Assembly (NCBI GenBank): GCA_030750765.1
Contig: JASMHM010000007.1
Span: forward strand, 1-49,229
Origin: Candidatus Woesearchaeota archaeon
GTDB taxonomy: Archaea; Nanobdellota; Nanobdellia; Woesearchaeales; ARS49
DNA: 49,229 nt
Direction of reading: 5' to 3'
Shown here: positions 23,978-32,580 of the stretch, piece after piece
Numbering within the stretch: position 1 is the stretch's first letter
Layout: every line of letters starts with the position of its first letter
Program-made: the position numbers and the translations under genes
The notes under the pieces: model-generated
Database searches by the model: none
The model's input: the letters and a program-made list of their open reading frames with translations, nothing else
Told to the model about the DNA's origin: nothing

Positions 23978-24367
23978 TTACTTTCGCGCTTTTTCTAATT
24001 CGTGTTCTACTCTTTCTTTGAGAAGTAGGCACCTTCTTTCGGTGTCCTCGTTGGACAGTAAGTAAGCTCTTGTTGTTGCAAAGTTTCCTTTGCAATTTTC
24101 CCCTTTTCCGATTTGGTACCCCTTCGGAAGCTGTGATGGAGAAAAGTCAAGTTCTGCACCTCGGACCCTGTTGAAGTAGTGCCATATCAGGACTCCGTCA
24201 GCTCGCGCCCAACATCCAACGATGGCGCCCTTCACGTAATCTTGTACTACAAGTGAGGTTGCGGAACACTGAAGAAATGCCGGATTCTTTCTTCTCCACA
24301 ATCCTGGTTTGGCGCAAGTTCTCTTGCACCAGCTCTTTTCTAATGCTTTAGCAAGTTCCTCAATCAT
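23978..24367 (-). CDS. YunG-like protein
   Basis: 129 residues. It carries the YunG family pattern: EKSWCKRTC at 10-18, then NPAFLQCSATSLVVQDY around 28-44, a WHYFNRV segment and a closing TTRAYLLSNEDTERR near 98-112. The family's function is not known. It begins by ATGA overlap with the end of the Trm1 gene and forms one operon with Trm1 and the helicase. Confidence 0.75.
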   Translation of the reverse strand: MIEELAKALEKSWCKRTCAKPGLWRRKNPAFLQCSATSLVVQDYVKGAIVGCWARADGVLIWHYFNRVRGAELDFSPSQLPKGYQIGKGENCKGNFATTRAYLLSNEDTERRCLLLKERVEHELEKARK

Positions 24368-25347
24368 TTCATCGACTTCTTCACGGCTTTTTCATCAGCA
24401 TCTGTTCTTAAGCCGTAACCGGAGAAGTGTGTTCTAGTGGCTTTGTGGCCTTTCTTGCGTAAAGTTTTCAGTATTGCATCCATCTTTGGAAGTGCGACCT
24501 TGAGTTGCTTGGCTAGTACGTGAGTGTCATAAAAGCCTACTGCGTTGAGCTTTGCTTCGTCTGCGATGGTGTTAGTCATGGTGGTGTCTAGTACTTTTGC
24601 TATTTTCTTAGCTAACGTTGCATCCCAGAGCTTACCCAACCATAAAGGGCCGGCTTCGCCGAGCATGCCGTGTTGTTTCAAGACTTTGTCCACTTTTTCT
24701 TTACCTCTTTCACATCTGAAGTAGATTCTGAAATAATGGTCACTGCTGTGTGCGTAGATGGGTGTCATGGCCTTGTCAAACTGCGCTGCCACCAACTGTA
24801 CTTTTCTTGTGAGGATGCGTATGCCGGTTTCGTGCATCTGCCAGTTTTTTACCGGAGTTGCCCAATACTTTCGCTGGCACGTCTTGGGGTAGGTTCCGGA
24901 TAAGGGGGCAGTATCTGTTGCAGTTATGGCGAGTATCCCTTTGTTCTTTGTGCTTCTTACTGCAGCATCTAAGAAGGGATTTGGACTTCCAAACGGATCG
25001 ATGTCTACATAGTCGAAGCCTTGGCGTAAGAACTCGTTGGCTTCTTCGTTGCTGGCTTTGATCTTTACCTTGTTTGCCTTAGCATTTTTCTTTATCTCTA
25101 AGAATGATTTCTTGTCGCGGTCGTTGATATACACATCTACGTTCTTCACTTCTTTTGCTATCCTTAATCCTCTTATGCCGGATGCGGCCAGCACATCCGC
25201 TATCTTGCCTCCTTTGGTTTGTTGTAACAACGCTACACTGATGTCTCTATTAGTTTGCATCACGGGATTGAAGAACACTCCCATGTCTTTCGTGACCACT
25301 TTTGGGGTGGTGGTGCTTATGGTGACGCTTCCTTCGGTGTGTTTCAT
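24364..25347 (-). CDS. trm1: tRNA (guanine-26 N2)-dimethyltransferase Trm1
   Basis: 327 residues from the ATG at 25347, which overlaps the helicase stop (ATGA); the frame extends 29 codons more but into the helicase gene. SAM motif DVLAASGIRGLR at 51-62 and the catalytic DPFG at 117-120 followed by SPNPFLDAA. It adds two methyl groups to G26 of tRNA. Length is short for archaeal Trm1, and the C-terminal domain is reduced but present. Confidence 0.95.
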   Translation of the reverse strand: MKHTEGSVTISTTTPKVVTKDMGVFFNPVMQTNRDISVALLQQTKGGKIADVLAASGIRGLRIAKEVKNVDVYINDRDKKSFLEIKKNAKANKVKIKASNEEANEFLRQGFDYVDIDPFGSPNPFLDAAVRSTKNKGILAITATDTAPLSGTYPKTCQRKYWATPVKNWQMHETGIRILTRKVQLVAAQFDKAMTPIYAHSSDHYFRIYFRCERGKEKVDKVLKQHGMLGEAGPLWLGKLWDATLAKKIAKVLDTTMTNTIADEAKLNAVGFYDTHVLAKQLKVALPKMDAILKTLRKKGHKATRTHFSGYGLRTDADEKAVKKSMK

Positions 25348-27125
25348 CCAAAAAACTCCTTGATGATGGGTTCGTAGTCTGTTGTTATCTCTATATTCCA
25401 GTCTTTGGGTAGACTTTGCTTGTATGTTGGCCATCCAAACCTTTCTTCTAATAAAACTATCACTCCTTTGTCGGTCTCTGAGCGTATGCAGCGGCCGGCG
25501 TTCTGTGTCACCTTACTCATGGCGGGTAGCGTATACCCGTATTCCCATCCTTTGCCGAACTTGCTTTGATACAGATCTATGAGTCCTTGTGTCTCCAGGT
25601 CCGGTCGCGTAAGGGGTAGACCTGCGATAATGACTCCTTTCAACACTCCTGGCATGTCTACGCCTTCTCCAAAGCTTCCTGCGCTCACGCCGAACAACAC
25701 GCCATCTTTTGAGTTTGCTAGTTGGTCTAGCATGCCTTGCTTTTCGTTGGTGGACATGCCACTTTGTTCGATCATTATTTTTCGTGCAGATAACTTGGAA
25801 AAGTATCCTAGTACGGCATTACGTATGGCGTAGCTAGGAAAGAAGACTGCGGTGGGGCCTGGAATGTTCTGGATGATGGAATCACAATGGCTTGCTATGC
25901 TGGAGTACATGTCGTTGCTTCTTTTGTTGTATTTGGTTGTTGTTAATGGTACGAGTAGTACTTTCCTGTTTTCTTTTGGAAAAGGACTGGGGTAGATTGC
26001 TGTCTTGGCTTGGATGCCTAGTATGTCTTTGAACATTTCTGGAGGATTTAGAGTCCCGCTCATGAGTACGCTGGCGTAGCACTGGTCAAACACGTCCTTT
26101 GCCATAAGGCCGGGATCGAGGCACACTAATCGTAACAGTGCTCCTGACTCTTCTTGTTTGCTTATTCTTGTAAAACCATTTTCTCTCTCTTGCCACGCGT
26201 CTAAGAAGCGCGCAACACCGCTGATGCTGCTTCGCTGTTGGTCCTCTCGCACGAGTTCTGCTGCTGCTGAGAGTTGGGTGGCTGCCTCGCCTAGTGATAT
26301 GGCTAGTTCTCTTTCAAAGGTTGCCTTGTCTACGTTTTTTTCTTCTTGTGAGGTTACGGCCATCAATGCGTCTTGGACGTAGGACAGGGTTGCTATGGGT
26401 TGGCTGAGCTCGAACTTTTTGGCTTCCTTCACCGCGTACATCAGCATTTTGGTGCTTAGTTGCGCAGAATACACGCTTCTTAACCGGTTTGGGAGGTTGT
26501 GTGCCTCATCAACAATAACGATGCTCTTGTCTAGCTCTTTCTTGCTCTTGCTGAGGAAGGGGTCTCTGATGGTGTCGGAAAACAAGTAGTAGTAGTCGGC
26601 CACGATGACCTTGGCGTTCTGGGTGGCGCTCATGCTTATCTCGTACGGGCACAAGCCAGAATTGGCTGCTTCAGTAACGATCTCGTTGGCGGGTTTGCCA
26701 TCCAATTGCTGTTTTAGCAATTCTATGCGTACATCTCCTTTCATGTAGTTTTCGTAGTAATGGCATTCACCATGGTCTCGCAAATGCTTGCAGTAATCGT
26801 GGAATTCTACGGGTGGCGCACCATCTTGTGCGCACATGTGCTTTTTCCCTATCAAGCTGGTGCAAGGAAATTGTATGTTGTGCTTGTTTTTGATCGCTCT
26901 TGCTGTTTCTAGGACAATATTGTGCTGGGTGTGGCGGCTGGTAAGGAAGAACACGGTGAGATCGTTGTCTATGGCGGTTTTGATAGCTGGTGCGAGTACT
27001 GCTGCGGTTTTGCCCAAACCAGTCGGTGCGTGCACCACGACGTGAGAATGCGTTTGTAAACTGTTGGTTACTAAGTCCATGAGCTCCTTTTGTGAGTCTC
27101 TAATCTTTTCGTGGGGAAAGAGCAT
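25344..27125 (-). CDS. XPD/Rad3-like Fe-S helicase
   Basis: 593 residues from the ATG at 27125, which lies 32 bp from its own TATA box (CCTTTATAAC, rc of 27148-27157). A 12-codon longer frame to 27161 would start inside the promoter. Walker A APTGLGKT at 33-40, four cysteines of the iron-sulfur cluster at 98, 112, 121 and 159, DEAH at 206-209, and a C-terminal QNAGRCIRSE arginine-finger motif. XPD helicases unwind 5' to 3' at damage or during repair; a DinG-like role is possible. First gene of the Trm1-YunG operon. Confidence 0.93.
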   Translation of the reverse strand: MLFPHEKIRDSQKELMDLVTNSLQTHSHVVVHAPTGLGKTAAVLAPAIKTAIDNDLTVFFLTSRHTQHNIVLETARAIKNKHNIQFPCTSLIGKKHMCAQDGAPPVEFHDYCKHLRDHGECHYYENYMKGDVRIELLKQQLDGKPANEIVTEAANSGLCPYEISMSATQNAKVIVADYYYLFSDTIRDPFLSKSKKELDKSIVIVDEAHNLPNRLRSVYSAQLSTKMLMYAVKEAKKFELSQPIATLSYVQDALMAVTSQEEKNVDKATFERELAISLGEAATQLSAAAELVREDQQRSSISGVARFLDAWQERENGFTRISKQEESGALLRLVCLDPGLMAKDVFDQCYASVLMSGTLNPPEMFKDILGIQAKTAIYPSPFPKENRKVLLVPLTTTKYNKRSNDMYSSIASHCDSIIQNIPGPTAVFFPSYAIRNAVLGYFSKLSARKIMIEQSGMSTNEKQGMLDQLANSKDGVLFGVSAGSFGEGVDMPGVLKGVIIAGLPLTRPDLETQGLIDLYQSKFGKGWEYGYTLPAMSKVTQNAGRCIRSETDKGVIVLLEERFGWPTYKQSLPKDWNIEITTDYEPIIKEFFG

Positions 27126-27147
27126 GCTTTGTGCATGATGTGTGGAG

Positions 27148-27168
27148 TTATAAAGGTTCATTTTATAT
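27148..27168. promoter_or_regulatory. Two adjacent TATA boxes for divergent genes
   Basis: GTTATAAAGG (27148-27157) fits the minus-strand helicase start at 27125, and TTTTATAT (27161-27168) fits the plus-strand Kazal gene start at 27192. Each box is about 31-32 bp from its ATG. Confidence 0.5.
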
Positions 27169-27191
27169 AGAAGTAATTCTGGTTATGGTGT

Positions 27192-27470
27192 ATGAGTCAA
27201 GAACATCACCCGCACATTTTTTTGTTCTTGTTGGTCGCTGTTGCAGGTATGGGTGTGTTGCTATTAGGAATGCCTTCTTCAAAGACTAGTTTGATCGTTA
27301 CAGGGGATGCGTTCAAGGGTATTGAGGAGAGTTCGGTCGTTCCAGGGTGTCCTAATGATAAGGCACCAGTATGTGGCGAGGATAATATTTCGTACAGGAA
27401 TGCTTGCTATGCCCACCATGCCGGTGTTGAATACTTCATTGATGGCATGTGCTTTGATGAGCTTCGCTAA
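27192..27470 (+). CDS. Membrane-anchored single-Kazal-domain protein
   Basis: 92 residues. An N-terminal anchor (about 9-27, with VAGMGVLLL) and an exported Kazal domain (about 50-88): CPNDKAPVCGEDNISYRNAC, then CxHHAGVEYF and a final CFDE. This is the second Kazal protein in the window. Its anchor resembles that of the cysteine-rich protein at 2909 (GMxVLLL). The last 35 bp overlap the end of the convergent Cys4 gene. Confidence 0.8.
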   Translation: MSQEHHPHIFLFLLVAVAGMGVLLLGMPSSKTSLIVTGDAFKGIEESSVVPGCPNDKAPVCGEDNISYRNACYAHHAGVEYFIDGMCFDELR

Positions 27471-27924
27471 CTATTTTTTGTAGTCTATCTGGCATTGGAA
27501 TGACAATTTCTAAAGTGTGTTCGAGTGGTAGTTCGTCTGCCTTCTGGATGGCGTACAAACGTTTGCTCTTGGCGAGTTCAACAAGTTTTTCTTCTGCATT
27601 CTGCGTGATGGTGTGGCCCCAATCTTCTTGTGGGACTTGGATGCCTAGGTGGACTCCCTCATCGCGAAAGGCAAAGACGTACGCGGTTCTTTGTTGTTCT
27701 ACTTTTTGCTTGAAGGCTATTAAGTATCCTACTGATCGTGACGTGGGCGTTCTTTTAAGCAGGTCACATCTTGTTGGCTTTTCTACTTGGACGAGTGTCT
27801 TGAACAGCACGCCCCAGCCGCAGTAGCTTGTCTCATCGATCTCTACGCGGTACTGACATGCTGTGCACTCTTTTCTCCACCCTTTAGGATCTCCTTCCCA
27901 CGGTCTTTGGGTGGGTGGCTTCAT
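27436..27924 (-). CDS. Cys4 protein, second of two tandem paralogues
   Basis: 162 residues. Cysteines at 20, 23, 35 and 53 (spacing 2, 11, 17) form a probable zinc site; the neighbour has 19, 22, 33 and 51 (2, 10, 17). Both continue with a beta domain (YVFAFRDEGVHLGIQ here, IMYARQAYEFGIQ there) and end with a PMP motif (IPMPDRL here, CPMPVEL there). The family is unknown to me. ATGA overlap with its paralogue upstream. Confidence 0.75.
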   Translation of the reverse strand: MKPPTQRPWEGDPKGWRKECTACQYRVEIDETSYCGWGVLFKTLVQVEKPTRCDLLKRTPTSRSVGYLIAFKQKVEQQRTAYVFAFRDEGVHLGIQVPQEDWGHTITQNAEEKLVELAKSKRLYAIQKADELPLEHTLEIVIPMPDRLQKIVSEAHQSTCHQ

Positions 27925-28445
27925 ACTCCAAACAAATCTCCCAGTTCTGCGTTCTGGATGAGTTCTACTGGCATCGGGCAGAGTCTGTAGCCGGGAGTGT
28001 CTTTGCCTAAGGTCACGATGTCTTCTGCCCAGTCCAACGTGAATCCTACGTCCATATATTGCTGCAATTGGCTCTTGCTGGTGACAGGAAAGTCATGCGG
28101 GAAGTCTTCCTGTTTTGCAAAGGCTCGAAGTTCTACAGGCGCTTTTTCCTTCTCAGGACCCTGTATGCCGAACTCATACGCTTGCCTTGCGTACATGATG
28201 ACGCGTTTGTTGGGCAATACATCAGTTTTCATTTGTGCTATGGTGTCCACAAACACTGTGCAAGGTTTTGTCGCTTTGTTTGCGATGATCTCACAGGGCT
28301 CTTGTTTGGCTCCGTACGAGAGCTGGCGCCATTCTGGACCGTACGTGCAGATGATCGTGCCATGATTCCGTCTGTGCTCGCACTCGTCACATTCTGGAGT
28401 TATGCTTCTTACTTGGCCATCATCATACCCTTCACGTAAGATCAT
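27921..28445 (-). CDS. Cys4 protein, first of two tandem paralogues
   Basis: 174 residues. The cysteine set C19, C22, C33, C51 and the later beta part match the downstream gene in spacing and order. Extra length is in the middle (about 100-135). TATA-like TTTTTATTG lies about 25-30 bp before the ATG. The twin arrangement suggests duplication followed by functional separation or a heterodimer. Confidence 0.75.
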   Translation of the reverse strand: MILREGYDDGQVRSITPECDECEHRRNHGTIICTYGPEWRQLSYGAKQEPCEIIANKATKPCTVFVDTIAQMKTDVLPNKRVIMYARQAYEFGIQGPEKEKAPVELRAFAKQEDFPHDFPVTSKSQLQQYMDVGFTLDWAEDIVTLGKDTPGYRLCPMPVELIQNAELGDLFGV

Positions 28446-28474
28446 GGGTGGAGAAAACTAGCGTACAATAAAAA

Positions 28475-28744
28475 CTAAAGCATGTTTCGGATGTTGTCAA
28501 TATGTACTGCCACGTCGTGGCCTTTCTTTGTTAGATTGAGTAACTTTAGTCGTCCTTGTTTATCAAACACGACTAGGCCTTCTTTTTGCATTTCTTGGAG
28601 AATTTTGACAACATGAGAATAGGTACAGTCGATTTGTTTGGCCAGGTTGGAAGCATAGATCTCGCCCTTGGTGTTTCGTAATTCCACGAGCATCATGGCT
28701 GGCTTTTCCCTGAAGAGTACGTTAAATATTTCTTTGTTCTTCAT
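28475..28744 (-). CDS. Winged-helix DNA-binding protein
   Basis: 89 residues from the ATG behind GGGGGTTTGC. Helix-turn-helix is seen in YASNLAKQIDCTYSHVVKIL and the wing in GLVVFDKQGRLKLLNLTKKG, so it is a MarR/ArsR-like single-domain regulator. A nine-codon longer TTG start is possible but the shorter start is better placed. TATA box CTTTATATAC is the rc of 28789-28798. Targets unknown. Confidence 0.8.
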   Translation of the reverse strand: MKNKEIFNVLFREKPAMMLVELRNTKGEIYASNLAKQIDCTYSHVVKILQEMQKEGLVVFDKQGRLKLLNLTKKGHDVAVHIDNIRNML

Positions 28745-28802
28745 ATGCAAACCCCCATATCTATACTCCAAAGGTTATTCTAGAGTTGTATATAAAGGTT
28801 TC

Positions 28803-29255
28803 CTATACTAGAAGTTGTGACTTTTCCGTGTCGTACTTCCAGGATTCTGCAACAGATCCCTTTTTCTTGTAGTACTTGGATAGTCTGGCAATCTTGCTTC
28901 GTGTTAGTTGCAATCCTCTCTTGGTTGCCTGGTCTTGTCTGTTGTGCTCGAGATGTTTTTCGATGATTGCTGCCTTTTTAATAAGTGCAGTAAGATCTTC
29001 TGGTAGTTCTGGTGTGAGTTTCTTGTCGGCTAACACCTTACTGATGCGTTTCTTGAGTAATGCTTGGGTGGCTGGTACGCCATACTGGTCTCGTAGGATG
29101 AGTCCGATCTCGCTTGGACCCTTGTCTTCTTTGGCAAGCTTTGCGATGACCATCTCTATCTCTTTTGCAGAATAGCTTAGCCAGGTTGCTTTGCGTGGCT
29201 CGAGAGGGTGTTTGCTACCGCTCTTGCCTCTGTCGCGAGAATGCATTCTTGCCAT
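28803..29255 (-). CDS. rps15: 30S ribosomal protein S15 (uS15)
   Basis: 150 residues, archaeal/eukaryotic length with the N-terminal extension (MARMHSRDRGKSGSKHP). The core motifs LRDQYGVPATQALL, HLEHNRQDQATKRGL and SKIARLSKYYKKKG are S15 hallmarks. It binds 16S rRNA helices 20-22. Leaderless promoter: CCTTTATAAAC is the rc of 29277-29287. Confidence 0.97.
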   Translation of the reverse strand: MARMHSRDRGKSGSKHPLEPRKATWLSYSAKEIEMVIAKLAKEDKGPSEIGLILRDQYGVPATQALLKKRISKVLADKKLTPELPEDLTALIKKAAIIEKHLEHNRQDQATKRGLQLTRSKIARLSKYYKKKGSVAESWKYDTEKSQLLV

Positions 29256-29293
29256 TATACGTTTTCTCAGAGGGCAGTTTATAAAGGTATTGT

Positions 29294-30049
29294 TTAGTCT
29301 GCCTTGCAGGTTCCGCCAAAGATTTCGCCACCGTTGTTGGTGAAGGTTATACCTGCTTTGTGAACGCTTTCATTCACGCGAACCTCAGTTACGTTGAAAT
29401 CTTCTTCCAAACTGTGTAGGTTTAGGTCTGCCACGCCTCCTTGCTTGAGGCTGGCAATGTACAAGTCATATGCTTTGCCGCCAAAGCTGTATTGGTTACG
29501 GTCTCCGAACACTGCTTTCTTGCAGTGCTGGCCACCCTCGAACTTCAAGCAAAGGTCTATCCTGAATTTTGTTTCGGTGCAGAATCGGTCAAACCCTCCT
29601 AGAGGATTGCAGTCTGCGATGTCGCAACAACTTTTTACATCGATGCATCTTTGTTGGTCAAAGCAGAAGGTGGTGCCGAGCTCACACTCGCACTTCTTCT
29701 CTTCTTCGTTGTACACTTCTTGGAACGCGCAGAAATCTGTTTGTGTGCAGCTGCCTTCAATGCAGCTTTCTTGCACTCCACACTCGTCAGTCTTGCAGCA
29801 ATGATTGGAAGGGATGCAGGTATCTCCACATTGTTTGAACTCGCCAGTACAGAAGCAGGTTCCTTCTCTGCACTCTTCGTTTTTCCCACAATTCACATCT
29901 TTGCAAGGATCTACAGTGACGGTTTCTGTAACATTCACCACGGTAGGTTGTACGGTTGCGGGTGGTGGAACTTCTGGTTCTGGAGGCTTGCCGCACGCTA
30001 CAAGTGTTATTATTGCTAAAACAGCAAATACAAGCAAAACCTTTTTCAT
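29294..30049 (-). CDS. Cysteine-rich lipoprotein with EGF-like spacing
   Basis: 251 residues from the second in-frame ATG, about 23 bp behind TATA box GATTTATATAC (rc of 30069-30079). Lipobox LVACG, Cys 19, followed by a Pro/Val/Thr-rich spacer. The central part holds about 20 cysteines in a repeated C-x-x-x-x-C-x(3-5)-C pattern like EGF or disulfide-rich modules (CKDVNCGKNEECREGTCFC). The C-terminal 80 residues are cysteine-poor and beta-rich. It is exposed on the outer surface; role unknown. Confidence 0.8.
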   Translation of the reverse strand: MKKVLLVFAVLAIITLVACGKPPEPEVPPPATVQPTVVNVTETVTVDPCKDVNCGKNEECREGTCFCTGEFKQCGDTCIPSNHCCKTDECGVQESCIEGSCTQTDFCAFQEVYNEEEKKCECELGTTFCFDQQRCIDVKSCCDIADCNPLGGFDRFCTETKFRIDLCLKFEGGQHCKKAVFGDRNQYSFGGKAYDLYIASLKQGGVADLNLHSLEEDFNVTEVRVNESVHKAGITFTNNGGEIFGGTCKAD

Positions 30050-30081
30050 ACGCTTATGAAAAAAATGCAGTATATAAATCT

Positions 30082-30859
30082 TCACAAGCCGTTCACTTCA
30101 TACTTGATCTTTCTGCCAGGGTAGGCGCGCCGCACTATGGTGCCCATCATCCTTTTTGCCACTCGTAGCTGCGTAGGGGTGTGATGTACTGGTTTTAACT
30201 CGTGGCTAGACCTGCCGATGCTTACGTCGACGTCTTCGTCTGTCGTGCTTACCAGGGTTCCCACCATTTCTGGCTGGTGTGATCTCCATTGCCCCCTGTA
30301 GTCTTTTCTAAGTTGCGTTTCAGCACCTTCTTTATGTCCTTCTTCTGTGTCTAGCCAGTAGAATTTTTCTTGCGCGATGTCAACCAGCAATCTGGCTACC
30401 CCATCCCCCTTCAATTCCTCATCTTGAAGCAGGTGCACAAAGGTCAGGAAGAGGTACTTGTTAATAAGCGTTGTGCTATTCTTCGTGCAATACTTTGGCT
30501 TCTATTTTTGCCTCAGCAGCGCTCAGCAACACTTGAAGTTGGGCTCGTTGCTCAGGTTCTGCTTCTCCTAAGGCTATGAAGTCCTTCCTGCTTCCACCAA
30601 GAAGCGTTTGGAGTGTGGTGAAATGTAGCCATTAGCGCCCCTGGGCGTTGGAGCTCGCCTCTCCGTCTTTCACTTGTGCATACACGAAGATCTCAAAAGG
30701 TCCCTCTTGGCTGGACAGTCTTAGATGGGAGTATTTTTTAGGATTGGGACGGGCTACGTAGAGCAGATCTGCCAATTTTGTTTTGCACTCCCACGTAGTC
30801 AGTGGCTGTTCGGTACCTTCCGGCCCACAAGTTACTTCTTCTTTTGTCCAATCAGGCAT
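30082..30859 (-). pseudogene. Broken gene: one in-frame stop plus one frameshift
   Basis: Three pieces read as one protein. Piece 1 (30632-30859) is 75 residues and ends with QGR then TAA. In the same frame, with no start codon, piece 2 (30476-30631) continues as WLHFTTLQTLLGGSRKDFIA and ends HEE then TAG. Skipping one base at that TAG joins piece 3 (about 30082-30474, with TTLINKYLFLTFVHLLQDEE and ending KIKYEVNGL). The fused length is about 258 residues. A TATA box (30881-30890) is still in place. Decay, sequence error or recoding are all possible. No family is recognised. Confidence 0.6.
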
Positions 30860-30880
30860 CTACCCTAGGGGAAGGCAACG

Positions 30881-30890
30881 CTTATAAATC
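30881..30890. promoter_or_regulatory. TATA box shared by two divergent genes
   Basis: CTTATAAATC is 29 bp from the ATG at 30910 on the plus strand and 31 bp from the ATG at 30859 on the minus strand. It serves the glycosyltransferase and the broken gene. Confidence 0.5.
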
Positions 30891-30909
30891 TAGCCTAGAT
30901 TGTCCGCTC

Positions 30910-31524
30910 ATGGAAGAAAAACTCCAGGTGATGGTGGGTGTTGTCGTACCGAAAGGCAAAGAGTTTGCTCTAGACGCGTTCAAAGAGGCAACCAAAGACT
31001 TTCTTGGAGAGACCTTCACGCCCAAAGGGACAGGGTTAGAAGCGCACGAACAACGCAAAAAAATCATTGAGGAAGCCAAAAAGCGAAAGGTGGCAGGCGT
31101 GCTGTTCTTTGATTGTGATGTGATACCTCCAGATAATGTTCTTGGCTTAATCAACGTCAAAGGAGACATTGTTGGTGGTGCATACCTAGGATGGCAAGAC
31201 ATGGGCCAACCGAAAGTAGCACCATGCTCTTACGCCCATGATGAGAAGGGGATAGCATTCATTCCTGTGGATGTTTTTATGGGAGACCAGGCAATCGCTG
31301 TTTCTGCCACCCAGTTCGGGTGCGCGTACGTCAAGAAAGAAGTCTATGACAAGATCAAATGGCCAGAAGATGTGAATGATGACATCGCATTATGCTTGGA
31401 AGCAAGAAAGCAAGGCTTCAACGTTGTCGTCCATACAGGTGTGAAGTGTGTGAGAAAGACACCACAAAAGGACCTTGCCTGGCCCACCGCAAGAGTGGGA
31501 TATGAGTTCAAGAGTGACCAATAG
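30910..31524 (+). CDS. Glycosyltransferase-like protein, GT-A fold
   Basis: 204 residues. A DxD metal/nucleotide-sugar motif is at FFDCDVIPP (D68, D70). A later GGAYLGW segment (about 87-93) and a closing DDIALCLEARKQG region (about 157-169) fit GT-A enzymes. No membrane segment. The acceptor is unknown; cell-surface sugar attachment is a reasonable guess. The start is the ATG 29 bp from the TATA box. Confidence 0.72.
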   Translation: MEEKLQVMVGVVVPKGKEFALDAFKEATKDFLGETFTPKGTGLEAHEQRKKIIEEAKKRKVAGVLFFDCDVIPPDNVLGLINVKGDIVGGAYLGWQDMGQPKVAPCSYAHDEKGIAFIPVDVFMGDQAIAVSATQFGCAYVKKEVYDKIKWPEDVNDDIALCLEARKQGFNVVVHTGVKCVRKTPQKDLAWPTARVGYEFKSDQ

Positions 31525-31555
31525 CTTTATAAAGCACCTCTGAAGATTTTGAGTA

Positions 31556-31993
31556 ATGGGTAGAAAAGCCAAAGGTATCAATGCCGCCAAAAGTCTGATA
31601 CGTAGACGACACCATGGACGATGGTTAAACGCTGCCTTTGTGACAAGATTACTAAAACTTAAAGCAAAGGCAGACCCATTAGAAGGAAGCTCCCAAGCAA
31701 AGGGCATTGTTCTAGAAAAAAGACAGTTAGAAGCAAAGCAACCCAGTTCCGGCATGCGAAAGTGCTGCAGAGTACAACTAATCAAAAACGGCAAGCAAGT
31801 CACCGCCTTCTTCCCCAGAGATGGGGCGATGAAGATGGTGGATGAGCATGATGAAGTCATCATAGAATGCATCGGCGGAAACAAAGGAAGAAGCAAGGGA
31901 GACATTCCTGGTGTGAGATGGCAAGTTATCAAAGTAAATGACCAATCCTTAGAAGCACTGCTTAACGGCAGAGTGGAGAAAGCAAGAAAGTGA
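31556..31993 (+). CDS. rps12: 30S ribosomal protein S12 (uS12)
   Basis: 145 residues, archaeal length. The loop near the decoding centre is seen as [20 protein letters not shown], and the later [13 protein letters not shown] is typical. The usual QPNSAIRKC reads QPSSGMRKC here, so the streptomycin-loop region is somewhat changed. Leaderless promoter CTTTATAAAG at 31524-31533. The S7 gene starts within its stop codon (GTGA). Confidence 0.97.
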   Translation: MGRKAKGINAAKSLIRRRHHGRWLNAAFVTRLLKLKAKADPLEGSSQAKGIVLEKRQLEAKQPSSGMRKCCRVQLIKNGKQVTAFFPRDGAMKMVDEHDEVIIECIGGNKGRSKGDIPGVRWQVIKVNDQSLEALLNGRVEKARK

Positions 31994-32580
31994 AAGCATT
32001 CAACCTTTGGAGCATGGATGGCATCGAGGTTAAAGATCTTGGATTGCAACGCTATGTTTCCTTAGCACCAAGAATCGTTCCACGAAGCGGCGGAAGATAC
32101 GCCTCTGATCGTTTCCACAAAAGCAAAGCATTCATTGTAGAAAGATTGATCAACAAGCTGATGAACGCTGGCCACAAAGGAAAGAAGCACTGGCGCACGA
32201 GTAGCCACCAAACAGGAAAAGGATTGGCTGCTTACCGAATTGTTAAAGACACGTTAAAACTTATCGAAGAAAAGACTAAAGAAAATCCTATCAAAGTGTT
32301 TGTCCAAGCGTTAGAGAACGCTGCACCAAGAGAAGAGATCGTTACCATAGAGTATGGTGGCGCTCGCTATCCAAAAGCTGTTGATTGTGCGCCACAAAGA
32401 CGAATTGATGTGGCACTACGCCTATTCACCCAAGGAGCATTCCAAAGGTGCTTCAACACCAAAGTGGCTGTAGCAGACGCACTAACTGATGAAATCTTAT
32501 CTGCCTACAAGTTCGACCAAAAAAGCAATGCTATTGCTAAAAAGCTAGAACTCGAACGACAGGCGGATGCCTCACGTTGA
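31990..32580 (+). CDS. rps7: 30S ribosomal protein S7 (uS7)
   Basis: 196 residues, archaeal length. Conserved [19 protein letters not shown] (about 51-69), [16 protein letters not shown], the [20 protein letters not shown] loop and the closing [15 protein letters not shown] are hallmarks. It starts on GTG overlapping the S12 stop. EF-2 and EF-1alpha, which often follow S12-S7 in archaea, are not here; a small unknown gene follows instead. Confidence 0.97.
   Translation: MKAFNLWSMDGIEVKDLGLQRYVSLAPRIVPRSGGRYASDRFHKSKAFIVERLINKLMNAGHKGKKHWRTSSHQTGKGLAAYRIVKDTLKLIEEKTKENPIKVFVQALENAAPREEIVTIEYGGARYPKAVDCAPQRRIDVALRLFTQGAFQRCFNTKVAVADALTDEILSAYKFDQKSNAIAKKLELERQADASR

Noticed and set aside
30541-30632. 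A 24-residue ORF starting in the TAATG at 30632
   Set aside because: The third frame gives low-quality sequence, while the frame directly after TAA continues clear coding sequence.
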